Positions 44,001 through 56,600 of a stretch of DNA of 64,000 nt are shown here, one piece after another (position 1 is the stretch's first letter; every line of letters starts with the position of its first letter). The notes beneath the pieces were generated by a model, which did not search any database, was not told where the DNA came from, and saw only the letters and a list, made by a program, of their open reading frames with translations. The position numbers and the translations under genes are program-made. Source of the DNA: Bilabrum cf. latius (Eukaryota; Bigyra: Bicosoecida; Bigyra; Bicosoecida); contig OZ237755.1 in NCBI GenBank assembly GCA_965178125.1, forward strand, positions 310,001 to 374,000, read 5' to 3'.

Positions 44001-47000
44001 TGTACAGCGCGGCCATGAGGTTGTCCCTGTTGGACTTGCCCAGTGCGGCGATGATCCGCTGCGTGCGGACAGACAGCTCGCTTCGAGATGCCAGCGTGCT
44101 CTCCTCCTCGGCCACAGGCGTCTCTGGGTCTTCTTCCTCGCCGCCCTTGCCCTTGCCCTTCTTTCCCTTCTTGCTCTTCTTCTTGGCCTTGGCTGCCTCA
44201 GCCTTGGCCCGAGCGGCAGCTTCGTCCTCGTCATCCTCGTCAAAGTCGTCGTCGCTGTCGTCGCCTCCCCCCAGGAACGAGTCCGCGTCATCGTCCGCGT
44301 CCCCACCGCCATCGTTCTGACCGAGCTGCCCCCGCACCTTGACCTCAGTACCGGCCGAGCGGTTGACGATCTCGATGGCAAGAGCCACGCAGGCGTGTCG
44401 CACCCTCCACTGGTTGGACTCGAGGCCGGCCTGGATTGACGGCAGCACCAGCATCGTGTGCGAGAGGCCGTGCTGCCGCACGATCACCTGTCCTGCCCGC
44501 AGCGCAACCTCCCTAATCTGGTCCACGTCGTCCGCGAAGCCCTGCACCAGGATCGGCAGGGTGGTGCCGATCATCGGCTGGAAGCCGTCCGGTCCCACCG
44601 CCGGCGGGATGAAGCAAAGCAGCCAGTAGAGCCCTTCCCTCGCGTTGGACGACTTGTTGGTGGAGGTCGGCAGGAGCTTGGTCAGCACATCGCTGAGCCG
44701 GGGCTCTCCCATCGCCACCAGCACCTCGCACAGTCCCTGCGCACCGCCGGATCGCTCCACGGTTGATCCCTCGCTCTGCATGCAATCGATGAGCCAGGGC
44801 AGCACCTGCTCGCCGTACTCGCTGCCCACGCCCAGCACCATGGAGCCCAGGGCTCGAGAGGCCACGCCTCGCACCTCGGGCGTCATGTCGATGACGGACA
44901 CCTTCACGGCGGCGATGATGGACTCCATGTAGGGCGCAATGTCGCGGGGATCCGCAATCAGCTGGAAGAGCGAACCGATGATGGTGCAGGCCTTGGTCAC
45001 CTCGGCGGGACCCCGAGCCCGCATGGCGCGCAGCATGATGGGGACCATGAGTGCCAGGGAGGCGGGGTCGATCGCGTGCACGAAGCTCGTGTTGGCGAGG
45101 CTGTCCAGGGCTGCCTGTGTGGCGCTGGAGGGCGATGTGAGCGCCTTAACGAGGGGGCCCACGCTCTGCTGGATCTCGGGGTTACTGATGACCTTGCCGA
45201 GCTCCTGAAGGGCGCCTTCGGTGGCCTCACGCACCTTGGGGTGGGTGTCCTTGAATGCCTCGATCAGCTGCGGCACGATCTTGGGGAGCGCGCTGCTCAG
45301 CTGCCGGGGCGCGCAGCCAGACATGGCTCCAAGCATCTGGATGGACGCCCTCTTGCTGCGCCACTGCGTGTCCTTGAGTCCCTCAAGCAGCTTTGGCAGG
45401 ATCTGCCTGACTCCGTGCTGCGAGATGCGACCCATGATGGCCAGGGCTGCGCGGTTCGAGGCGTGCCTGACCTTGGCCTTGGCATCCGCGAATAGCGTGA
45501 GCAGCATGGGCAGGAACCTGATCACGAACGGCTCGAACAGCATGCCAAGAGCGTTGACGAGGCACCGCACGCAGATGAGCGCGCCCTGCCTGGCCTCCGG
45601 GCTGTCACGGCTCTGCGCCGCCGCCTCGATCGCGTCGATCACGCCGTGCGCCTTGAGCGAGCCGATGCCCAGCCCCTTGACCAGGCCGGCCACGCCAAAC
45701 GCGCCACCCTTCCTGTCTGCCAGCTCTGCGCCATAGGCCATCGCGTTCAGCTGGTCGGAGAGAAGCCCAGCTGCCGTCTGTTTCTCCATCTTGGCGAGGG
45801 GCGGGAGTACCCTGGCGACTGCCTGCTGCACGGGCTCGGAGGGCGAGTTCAGCGAGGAGCACAGCGTGGTCAGCGCGCGGGACACGCGAGGATCTCCGGC
45901 CTTGAGGTGCTTGGCAGCGGCTCCTAGCAGCACCACCGCTCCTTCCCTCTAGCCAAGCAGCACAGTGGGGTCCTTTGAAGCCAGCGGGGACCTTGTGCCC
46001 TGCTCAAGGAACGTGTCCAGCAGCGTGGCGGCGTCTCCGGCAGAGTGCTCGGCATGGGCCTGCACCAGAGCCTCGCCTGCCTGCAGCGCTGCCAGCCTCA
46101 CGTCGATCGACATGTCAGAGAAGCCGTGCTCCACGAGGAATTCGAGCACCTCCTTGAGCTGCTTCACGGAAATGCCGTTCTCGCTCGCAAGCGCGGTGAG
46201 GGCCTCCATGGCGCCCGCTCGAGGCTTCCACACGTCCGCCTCGGGAAGGCTTAGCAGCACCGTGCCGGAACCGCCAGCAGCCGATCCTCCGGCAGCTGCG
46301 GCACCCTTCGGCCCGGCCCCCTTTCCTACACGACGCCGACCACCGCGAGCCTTGCTCCTGCTTGCTCCTGCGCCGGATGTCGCGGCCTTTGCCCCCGATC
46401 CCGTCGCAAACGACTCTACCCTTGCGCCGGCAAGACCGTTCCCGCTGGCAGCGGCGGCCTGCACCGACTTGAACAGAGCCACAATGCCCAGAACTGCCTT
46501 TGAGGAGAGCTCGTCATCGTCCGCCACGGCGCTTGCGATGGCTGCGGCTGAGCTCTTCCTCACTTGCTCCAGGGGGTGCCCCAGCAGCGGCAGCAGCTGG
46601 GCCGCAGCGTCGTCCGGAATGTCGAGACTGCAAGCATCCCAGACCCCCTCGGACCTCGCCTAAAGAGACTCGTCGTCTTCTTGGTGTGCCTGCAGCCACA
46701 GCCGCGTGCACATTAGGCGAGAGGCCACGTGCTCGTCGCCCAACGAAGAGGCATCTTCAGCCACACAGGCCTCTGCCACCGCTTCGCTGTGCGCGCTCGC
46801 GGAGATCTCGCCGCACATGGCTGCCATCCACCTAGAATGCTGCGAGGCGGATACGACGCCCAGGTCACCAAGAGTGGACACGATCTCAAGAGGGGTGGCC
46901 ACAGCCTCTGGAACGACGTCAATCTCTGGTGGCTCGCCAGCGTCCTCCCCTTGAATCCCGAGCTGGGCTCGGATGGCCTCGGCTATGAAGCCTGCCAGCA

Positions 47001-50000
47001 CAGAGTACTACGCGATGACCGCGGGAGGCACGATGTCGTCCTCCTCATCTTCGCCATCCTTGCTCTCCTATGCACCGGTTCCTTCCTCTTTCTTCGCCCT
47101 AGCTCTCGCCAGGATCTCCTAGGCCTCCGTCTTGGCCTCCTGCAGCGCCACGTTGGACACCCGCGTGCCGCTCGTGGCCTCGCACAGCAGCAGAGCGGGG
47201 GAGGGCTGCAACTTTGGGGCGATGCCGTGCACGCTGGCGAGCGCCGCCATGATCGAGGGGCGCAGCACGCGATAGCTAAGGAACGACCGAGTGAGCTTCA
47301 GACTGGCTAGGGTCACGTGCGCCTCGCTGCCCTCGGGGATCTCGTGCTTCTTGGGCGCCCCGCACTGCGCCGCTGCCGCTGCCATCGCAATGGCAGCGGC
47401 AGCGGCGCGAGTGTCTCTGGCTGACACCACCTCGCCGCTGAGCTGCAGCGTTGTGGATACGGACAGAGCCTGCGAGCCCGCGAAGTCCGCGAGTCCCCCC
47501 GCCGAGGCACCTTCCGCGGGTGCTCCCAGAGGCTGCTTGAGCAGCACGTGCGGCTGCGAGCCGTCGCCTTCTCCCGCGGCAAGAGCGTCTGCGACAGACT
47601 CTGGGAGACTAGCGTACGCGCGCAGGCAGGCAACGCAGTGTCGAATGAGGCCAGAGGCGGGGCGGGCCACCATGACAGCGCGCAGGACCGGCCACAGGGC
47701 GAAGAAAGAGTGGACGGACGGGATTTTCGCCCCGAACATGCTCTGCTGCTTCGTGATGCAGTCCTTAGTGGCTGGTAGCACTGCAAGGAGCTGCCCGAGG
47801 CTCTTGACAAGCACCTTGCCACGAGCCTGGCCCATCACCGCAGCCCTACCCGCGGAAGTCTCCGAGCCAAGCGGCATGGTGACCTTGATCTGGGGACCTG
47901 CCGGCAGGGAGCCAGTCAAAGAGGCGCCAGCACCTGAAGCTGCCCCCTTGCTGCCTTGCATCGCGCCTAGCAATGGCCCGCCCTTGGATCTCTTGGAAGC
48001 GCTGGCAGATGCTGCGCCCATTGATCCGCCAACCGAGCCGTATGAGAGTGAGACGACAGGACGAACGGCATCCTCAGCCGCACGTTCGGCGCGTGCCGCC
48101 GCACAGAGACACGCTGCCAGGTCACTGACGTAGTCTCTGCCGCGGGACTGCAACACATTCCCTGTGACGCACACCCGAGCAACCGAGTGAGCGAGCCCGC
48201 GCGTGAACTTGGCCCCGATGGAAGCCCCGAGCAGGGGCAGCACGGCAGGCACCACGACTGGCAGCAAGCCCTGCAGGACGGTTGAGTTCTCTCTCAGCAG
48301 CATCTCTAGCCCCTCGCAAGCCAGTGCACCCACTCTGCGCACAGAAAGTACCCAGTTTCGCACGATGGACTGCTCCACTGCGGCAATGGCCTCGGGGTCC
48401 GAGGCGTTACCCATGCCAGCCCCGCTGCCGCCTGCCGGCTGCAAGACGCCGAAGACGGCGGGGCGCCACGAAACGAGGTCAATCGGCACCAGCCCCCCAG
48501 CACCACCCGCGGGCCTCGGCACAAGCCCATCGAACGGGCTCAAGTCTTCCACAGGAGACGCAACGAGCGAAGTTGACAGCAGATCCCGAGAGACCTTCTC
48601 GGACTCGCCGTCATCTCCAGCGTTCGCTCGCCTCTGTTCAAGGACAGCAGCAGCTGCCTTCAGGCCCACAACCTGCTCCTTGCGCAGCGCCACCGGACCC
48701 TGCATAGGGTCGTGTGCAGCGATCTGCTCATCAATGGCACGCACAGGAGCGTCGCCGGCCTGTCTAGCCATCCGCAGCAAGGCAGGCAGCACTTCGGCTA
48801 GCACGAGCGCGGCAGCGCCCGAGCCTGCACCCAGGTGAGCCTCTGGCATCACAGCACCAGCCGTCTCCACCATCCAGGTGGTGCCACGCATCAGCCCCAC
48901 GCAGGCTCGCGTCGCACCCAGGCGCAGAGATGCCACGTGAGCCGCGATACCAGCCCTGCCCGCGAGGTGCGACCGGAGGGCCTTCTCGCTCGTGCCCCTG
49001 ACGAGCAGAAGGTCGATGCACGCGCAGGTCACCGGGGCAAGAGACGCGGCTGCTAGCAGGCTTGACCCTTCGCTGCCCGAGCTGTGCTTGCCCAGTGCTC
49101 CGAAACCGGACGACACATCCTGAGCCTCGGATCTCGACACGCTGCAGTGTCCGCTAATGGTCACGGAATCGGCGGCCTGGAGCGTCGAAGGGAATCCTGC
49201 AAGCTTCACGAGGCCGAGGTACGCATGCTTCCAGAGGGTGTGCCCGCTGGCGATCGAGGGAGAGACCTGCGGGTTGTAGCAGGTCAGCAGCAAGGGCACG
49301 AGGCACATGGAAGCCGCCTCAGCGTGCTGCTCCCGGTCGCCGGCGGCTGCCGAGGCGCAGTCAACGAGCAGGCGGATCGCGTGCCTCAGCGCGGACGTCG
49401 TGGCCTTGGGGCCGTACGTGAGAAGCGGGTAGCTGCGGTGCAGAATACCGTCATCGATGTCGTCGCCAGCGGCGCCAAGGGCTCCGATCGATGTAGCCAC
49501 CTGCGCTCGTGCAGCCTGCGCCTCGCTGCCATCCACGATGGTGGTATCAACCTTTGAGTCAACCAAATCGTTCACTGGAACGGCAGGGAAGGCAGCGTAC
49601 TTGGCATGGGCTGAGCTCTTTGCCTCCGCCGCGATTGCGGCTGCCTCCTCAGTGGTTGGGCTGGAATCGATGCCCGCCACAACTCCGCCTAGCGCAGGCT
49701 GGATGGACTTGCCGCCAAGGGTCAGACCTTCGGGATGCTCCGGCCGGGGCTGCCTCGATCCACCCTTCCCCTTGCCCTTGCCACCGCCTCCTGCTTTGGC
49801 GGCACTCGGGGCTGCGTCTGCGTCTGCCTGCCGCTTCGCCTCGAGCTCCTGATCCTGCACTGCAGCGAACTGCGCCTTTCTCTGCTCTTCAAACTGCTCA
49901 GTGGCGCTCTTGGCATCCTGCAGCTGGCCCTGCCGCATGGTGAACCACATGGCATGCATGAGCAGCGAGAAGCTGTGCATGTCCGAGGCGCAAGCGCGAC

Positions 50001-53000
50001 CGATGGCCGCGGCTGCCGCTCGCCTGACGGCCGCCGCGACGTGCGTAAGGAGCGCAACCAGGGTGCGCCAGAACACGGATGGGGGAGAGTGCGTCGAGTC
50101 GTGGGCCTTGAGGGCCGGTCGGGGGCTCAAGGCAGCCGGGGACGCGAGCTTTTTGGGCGCCTCTTCGGACGATCCGCCGGCACCTGAGCTGGCCTTTCCC
50201 GCAGCAGCCTGCGCCTCGGGCGATTCGGCGGCGTCCTCTTGCGCGAAGCCGTCGGCCTGGCACGTGGACTCGACCACCTCCTGAATGTCCGCGCCAGCAT
50301 TCCCGGCAGTAGCTCCGAGCAAGTCGGAGCGGATGGCCTCTTTGGTAGGCTCGGCGAAAATCTGCGGGTGTGCCGTGGGCCAGCGCAAAGCGATGTCGCC
50401 CATGGTGGCAGCAAGGCACACCAACGACGGCTGCAGACGACGCACGTGGCCCCTGGTCCTGCCCGATGCGAGGAGCAGCGGGTCTGACGACAGGAACGAT
50501 TTCTTCTCAACCAGTGCGCCAAGCAGGTCCACCGCCCCCGGGGCACTCCCCACACAAGGTGCCTTTTTCTTCTTGCTGCCACCGCTCTTCGACGACGACT
50601 TGCCCGTGGCCGCAGCAGATCCTGAAGATTCCTTGCTGCTCTTGCTCTTCTTCCCGCTCTTGCTCTTCTTTCCAGTCGAAGCTGCCGGCATGAGTCCAAG
50701 CATCGCGAAGTCCATGGCGGCGGACTTTGAGCTCTTCTTACTCTTGCCTCCTTTGCTCTTCTTGTCGGAGGATTTCTAGGACCCGCTCCCAGCCCCCGGG
50801 TCCGCAGCCAGGGCAGCCGACGCCGACGCTTTCTTCTTCTTTGAGGACTTGAGCTCGGCCTGCACCTCCGCGCTGGTCTTCTCGATCGCATCCCTGACGG
50901 GCCCTCCTCGGCACGCTGCGCGCAGGAGCGCGCACGCTGCGTAGATCCCGCACGGTGCCGGCGCCAGCGGGTGGCTCGCGGCAAACCAAGCTAGCTGCTG
51001 CAGAGGCTAGACTAGCTTCTCCACGGCAGCTGCAGACTGCTCGGCGCAGGGACCGGATGCCCCGAGGCCCTCTGCAAGAAGACGGGCGAATGCGCCGGCC
51101 TTCCTGAGGGCCACGCTCTCAGCATCCTTGGCCTCGCCCCCGACCACCGCGGCGGCGCCTGCCTCGATGCACTTGGCGAGCACCGACTCGATGGCGGCGG
51201 GCATGCTGCCGAAGGTTCTGCAGACGGCCCCGAGCATGCGGATGCTGCCCTCCGCCGCGGCCGCGTTGGACTCGCCCGAAGCGTGCTCGGTCAGTGTCTT
51301 GATGAGGGCGTCTGCGGCCGGCTTGGCCTGCGCATCGGTGAGTCGAGCAGTGACGCGAACCTCCGCTGCGTCAGACTGCGGGCCGTGCACGAGGTCGGCC
51401 TGTCTGCCCAGCGAGAGTGCGATCGCGTTGATCTCCTCCGATGCGGCGTACGGCAGCGGCCTGGTGCGCGACAGCTCCACGGGCACCGCCGTCGCAGCGG
51501 CGGGACCGCTACCCACAACCTTGCCGGATTCGTCATAGCCAAGCCCGTGGAAAGGTGAGTCTGCCTGGGTCGCGCCCACGCCAGTGGCGAGGGAGCTGGA
51601 GGCAGCTGCAGCCTTCGCGTGCAGGCTGGTGCGGACCGTACCGACCACCGTCTTCAGGCACGTGCCGGGCGCGAAAAGCCCGGCGAGACACGCTGCCAGG
51701 CCTCGCGCCTGAAGCGCGCGCGCCTGCCAAGAGCCCAGAGCTGCCTTTCCCTTGCCGCTGAGCTTCGTGCCGGAACTCTTGGCGACTGCTGCGGCGCAAG
51801 CAGCTGCGGCGGCTCCTTGCGCTACTGCGACAGCAGCAGCGATTGCCCTAATGCAAGCAGCGTGCAGCGTGCCGTCAACTTGCAAAGAACTGAGGCTGCT
51901 ACTGCTCGCAATTGCTTCGCAGCACGAAGCCAGCGCGTCCTGTGGGATGACGTCGCTCGGCAGCGAGGCCAAGAGCGTCGCGAGGCAGTGCAGCTGGGCT
52001 GCAGAGGAGCTGCCAGCCGCCTCTGCTACCATCGCGCCAAGCTCTTGCACGATCGTGTCCCTGCTGTTCACGATGGAGGCCGCCGCAGCGATGGCTGCCT
52101 GTGCTTGGGGAGCCTCGTGTCTCCGCCATGCCCCGTGGCTGGCGCCGCCTGACGCCCCCGCTCCCGAGGAGGCAGCGCCGTGGGCCTGAGACACAGACAC
52201 GGCGGCCTCTGGGTCGGCCATGATGGATGCAATGTGCCTCGTGGCGGAGGACCGCAGCACTTCGGCCCACTCCGGCGCTGGGTCCGACCGGAGCCCCTGC
52301 CTTGCTGCCCTAGCGGCCGTCTCGACGGCGGCCGCGGCGGGCGTCGCGCCGGCCTTGGCCTCTTCAAGGCGAGAGACGACAAACTCGCGAGATTCCTAGG
52401 AGCGCGCCAGAAGGATCGAAGCTTGAGAAATGCAAAGTTGTCTGAACTTGCGCGTCTTCGAGGCACGGTGCTCAGTCCACGCGCCTGCTTTCCGCTGGCA
52501 CAGGTCGCAGGCCCGCAGGATGGCAGCGGTCAATGCTGCGGCTGCGGGCGCTTCGGAGCGGCGCTACTCAACTTCATCAGCTAGTGCTACTGCTTCGTCG
52601 TCGTCGTCGTCGTCAACCTCCGATTGTTTGTGTTCCTGGTTGCCTTCCTGCTGGCTAGAAAGGGACCGGAGTACCGCCTCCGATTCGCGTCTGGCAGTGC
52701 TCCAGCTCGAAAGCAATGCGCACGAGCACCTGACGAAGTGAACGAGCTGTATGTCGTTGTAATCATCAAGTTTTACGTCTCCTGCAGTGGTTGATGAGCT
52801 CGGTGTGCTCAAGAAATCGGTAATTGCAGTTGCGCGCATGCAAAGCAGCTTGGGCGCACGATAGTCCGCTTACCTTTTCGAATGCGTCGTTCATATGCTG
52901 CCAACGCACCGGGATTGGCCCCAAGCTATGAATAGGTCTGCGGAAGCAAGAACTTAAAATCCTGGATTCGCCAGAATGGTCTGAAATGAAATGAACAGCA

Positions 53001-53292
53001 ACTAGATCTACCACGTTCACCTCACCTGCTCAATCGCGGCGGATGCACTGCTATCGACAGGGGCAGATTCCGTTCGTTCCAGGACTTTGACGGCCCTTGA
53101 GCAGTTCCTGGAGCTTCCTGTGGCAACAAAGTCGCCGGAGCGCATCACGGACTGTAGAAGAAGAACAGCACGCTTGGTCGCCTTTGGCTTGGCTGCGCGG
53201 CGGAGCGTTTTGAGTACAGGCTTCATCATTCGTAGTATCGAATCATCCTGCGATTGACTGGCATCCGGTGGGTGTCCTGCGGCGGCTGCCAT
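41092..53292 (-). CDS. GCN1: GCN1-like translational activator, giant HEAT-repeat protein
   Basis: Exons 53027-53292 (last base may be 53026), 52874-52937 and 41092-52781; coding length 12,021 nt, 4006 aa, UGA stop. Introns of about 88 and 92 nt have GTGAGG/GTAAGC starts and CGCAG/TGCAG ends; phases agree. Eleven in-frame UAGs lie at 52926, 52564, 52396, 51007, 50776, 47119, 47068, 47008, 46660, 45949 and 41761. Homology to GCN1 is clear over the central and C-terminal half: VVLLGAAAKHL, GVAGLVKGLGIGSLK, LLEGLKDTQWRSKRAS, LGAMSGCAPRQLSSALPKIV, WRVRHACVALAIEIV, LGELVRKMGDSILPQVVPIL, GPLIRMLGPALVPRTKHAV and QMQTTFTSSLTDDNRALR. GCN1 binds ribosomes and GCN2 and relays amino-acid starvation or collision signals. 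The protein is much longer than the roughly 2,700 aa of animals and yeast, with Lys-rich and Ala/Ser-rich insertions in the N-terminal half, where orthology is weaker. Confidence 0.9.
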
Positions 53293-53633
53293 TCTAAAAT
53301 GCTCAAGTGGATGGACGCACAGTCAATGAGTAAGTGCACGTTACCCTGGAGACGCCGACCCTTGACCTAGTTCCCGCCCACCCAGAAATCACGCGTATCG
53401 GTTCTAGCACCAGAAATAAGAGCGTGCATCCGACTCTACAAAGTCTCAAGTCGTGCGTGAGAAAAGTACATCGGTTGATGTTGATCCCAAGCATGATGGC
53501 AGTCGCGAGCAAACCGAACCACCAGTTATGAACAAGTGAGCATTTCAATGGATCGAACGAACGCTACAAGTCTTGTCAAAATAACCTTCATCATCGTCGT
53601 GGCAGATCATCAGGTGATCTCCTCGCCCTCGTC
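53293..53633. other. Intergenic region upstream of the GCN1-like gene
   Basis: 341 nt between the GCN1-like start and the stop of the C2-repeat gene, both on the minus strand. It must contain the GCN1-like promoter and the 3' UTR of the other gene. No motif named. Confidence 0.4.
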
Positions 53634-56600
53634 TCATTTTGTGCCTGTGCCAGAGCCATTGCTGCGAGCGTACGCCGCCAGCCGCGCCCGCACATCCAGG
53701 CGCCTCCTCGCGGGCTGCCCCGATGACTTGCTCTCGCTGGCCCCCGCGCCTGCTGCAGATCCCCTTGATCCCTTGCCCTGACTAGCAGCCGAAGGGCTAT
53801 CCAACGCACTAGGCGAGAAAGCGAAGGCACCTGCGGCAGCGCTCCCCGTCGGCTTGTTCGTGGCCTACTAGCTGGCATCCTGCGTCCCCTACGCACCGGT
53901 GGGCGAAGGCACCTGCTTCTTGACGGGGGAAAACGACGGTGTCACGGCAGAGTTGGAGGCACCATGCAAGCGAGACAACCCGTTCGGCTTCGGGGCCGAC
54001 CGCTGTGCCGTGGCACCGTCGATCTCCGCACCGGTCTCGCCTGCTGTTCTCCGCTGCTCCTCCGCGTGCTCGAGGCAGTCCCGAAGGTTCCTTAGCGCTT
54101 CGACGAACTTCGGGCTGTATCCGCTGCGCTTGATGCTCGCCTTCAGCATATCGTTCATCTTCGCCGGCGGGGTGCGCCGGGCAGCCCACATTCGATGCAC
54201 TGCGCTACGAGTATCCAACAGCCGCTGTCCCTGCCGGGCGCGCTCCATCAGGCGGCTAACTCTTCCTTCCAGCGCCTGCTTCCGCGACACCAGTTCGTCG
54301 CATCTAACGTCAAGCTGCGTGATCCGCCCGGCCACCTGCCTCAGCTTGCCCTGCGCCTGCTCCGCAACGGGCCGCATCCACTCTCCCCGCTGCACCGCCT
54401 GCAGCTCGCTCGCCGCCGCGTCTCTCGTCTCCCTTACCCTGGCCTCTAGTCCCGCCTTGAATGAGTCCAGCATGCGCTCTGCCCTCGCCTCGTATTCTTT
54501 CCTGGCGACTTCCTCCGCGTGCTGTACAGCAGACGCGCGGCGAGCCTCCACCGCAGCTGGCGACTCATCCAGGGGCTCGGAGACCCGCTTGATCAGGTCG
54601 GTCAGGTCACCGGCCCTTCCTTCCGCCGAGCCGTCCGGTACTGCTCCCGCTGCCCGGGCCGCCTCAATCTGCGATTCCATCTCGTACTGCACCACGCTTT
54701 GCGCGAGAGCTCCGAGTTCTTTGCGCTGCTGCTCCCTGATGGCATCTACCGTCTGCCGCATGCGCTCCAGCTCGTTCTCAAGCTTCTCCTTGGACTGCCG
54801 CACCTGCTCCCACTTGCCTTGCTTCACCTCCAGGATTGGCATGAACTGATCAACATGCTGCTTCCAAGCCCTGAGTTCCTCTTCCCGGCGAGACTCCTCC
54901 TCCGCACGGGCAGAAGACATGGATGACTCGGCTGCTGCACCCAGCCGGTCAAACGTTCTTGTGATATGACCCAGCCCAACGGTCGAGTCTGCCACAGCAG
55001 GATCAGCGACAGCGTCCCTCAGTTTCACAGCTTGTCTGGCATAGTCGCGGACCTCGTGCATTTCCATATCGGCGGCAATCACGCCTCGTGCGGTCGAGAG
55101 GCCCTCGCCCAGCCGCGCGCCCACCCGGCCCACCACATCGTACTCAACAGCCGAGGCTTCGGCCATTCCGCAGAGCAACTGCTTTCGGACCATTGCGAGG
55201 TCTTGGCGCCCGTGGAGAACTGCGCTGCGCACGCCAGCAAAGAGCGCGAGTGCAGTCTACGGGCCGCAGAAAACAGCGGCAGCCACTGACTCCCACGACC
55301 GAAGCCGGCGCCAGCGCAGCAGAGCTGACCCAAAGTTCCGTTTGAATGCTTGCGCAAGCTGCACTACCTCCTGTTGGCTGGACTTTGCAGAATCCCTGGC
55401 GGCGCTCGAGAGCGGCGAAGATAGGACCCCGTGGATGGAAGGAAACAGGGCATCGCGACCAGCAGCCTGCGATACCAAATCCTTTGCCTTGGCCTCGTAC
55501 TCGCCGCGAACCCGCTGCAGCAGCGCGCTTACCACACGATCAGTTTCGGAGAGTGGGTCGGGCATCTTGACCTGAGGACCTGCCAGATCGTGGGCGTCGT
55601 CTCGCACAACAAGGGACGTACTAGCCGAAGCAAGGCTCCCCTGAATGCCTGCGGCCTTTGGGTCACTGCGCGCGTCTGCGGCAGACTTCACCTTGTACGG
55701 AATTGGCAGTCCATCCGCGCGGGCGATCTCATGTCCCTCTGCAGAGGGAGTCCAGGCGTATGGGCCTGAGGACATATCCTTCTTCGTCGCAAGCGCCTTG
55801 AGACGCTGCTTGCCCTCGGCTGGCAGCTTGTTTGCCGCGTAGTCTTCAGGATCCTGCACGGCGGCCAAATCGACCCCGCTTCGCTCAAGCAGCCCAGTGA
55901 GAGCCTGGCGCCTGCGCTGCTGCCTGAGCCGGATATCTCCCACGTCCAGGATTCCATCCAGGCCAGAGGTCGCAACGTCATTCTCTGGAACGAGCAGGAG
56001 GTCGTTTGCTTCTCTTTCTGCCTCGCCTGCATTGGACTGCAGCGCGGCCAGATCCTCCTCCCAGCCCAACAGGTCTCGTTTGCCAACAACTCCGCGGAGC
56101 GCCCGCTCTCTAGGTGACTGGGTAAGCTGCTGCAGGCTAGCTGAGGCTGGCGAGCCCGACGGTAGCGGGCTCGAGGCCGGTGATCGAGCGCGGGCATAAT
56201 TGGAAGCTCCTGGCGTGACGGGATGCTTCGTTTCGGTGCCCGGGGAGGGGACAGACCTGGGCAGAGCAGGCGGCTGCTGCTGCCGGTCACTCATATCTGA
56301 GTCATCTGCGCGAACTAGTTCTCGCGGCTGGTCGGCGTGCTCTGAAGGCAGCAGTTCGATCTTGCGCCTGCCTTGCAGCAACACGGGATCCAATGGAGGC
56401 GTGGGCGGCCGGGCACTGGCAGGCGCAGGCGCTGGAGCCTGTGGCGATCGTGCTGATTCAGATTGGGCTCTGTGCGCCCGCATCGGAGAGAACAGACCCA
56501 TAGCCGGATGCTGGCTCGCGGCAGCATCGATCGGATTCTCGCGCTGGCTGGAGTAGTCTCGAGTCGCCGTCGATTCCGATGGCAGCTGGACGTTCTGGCC

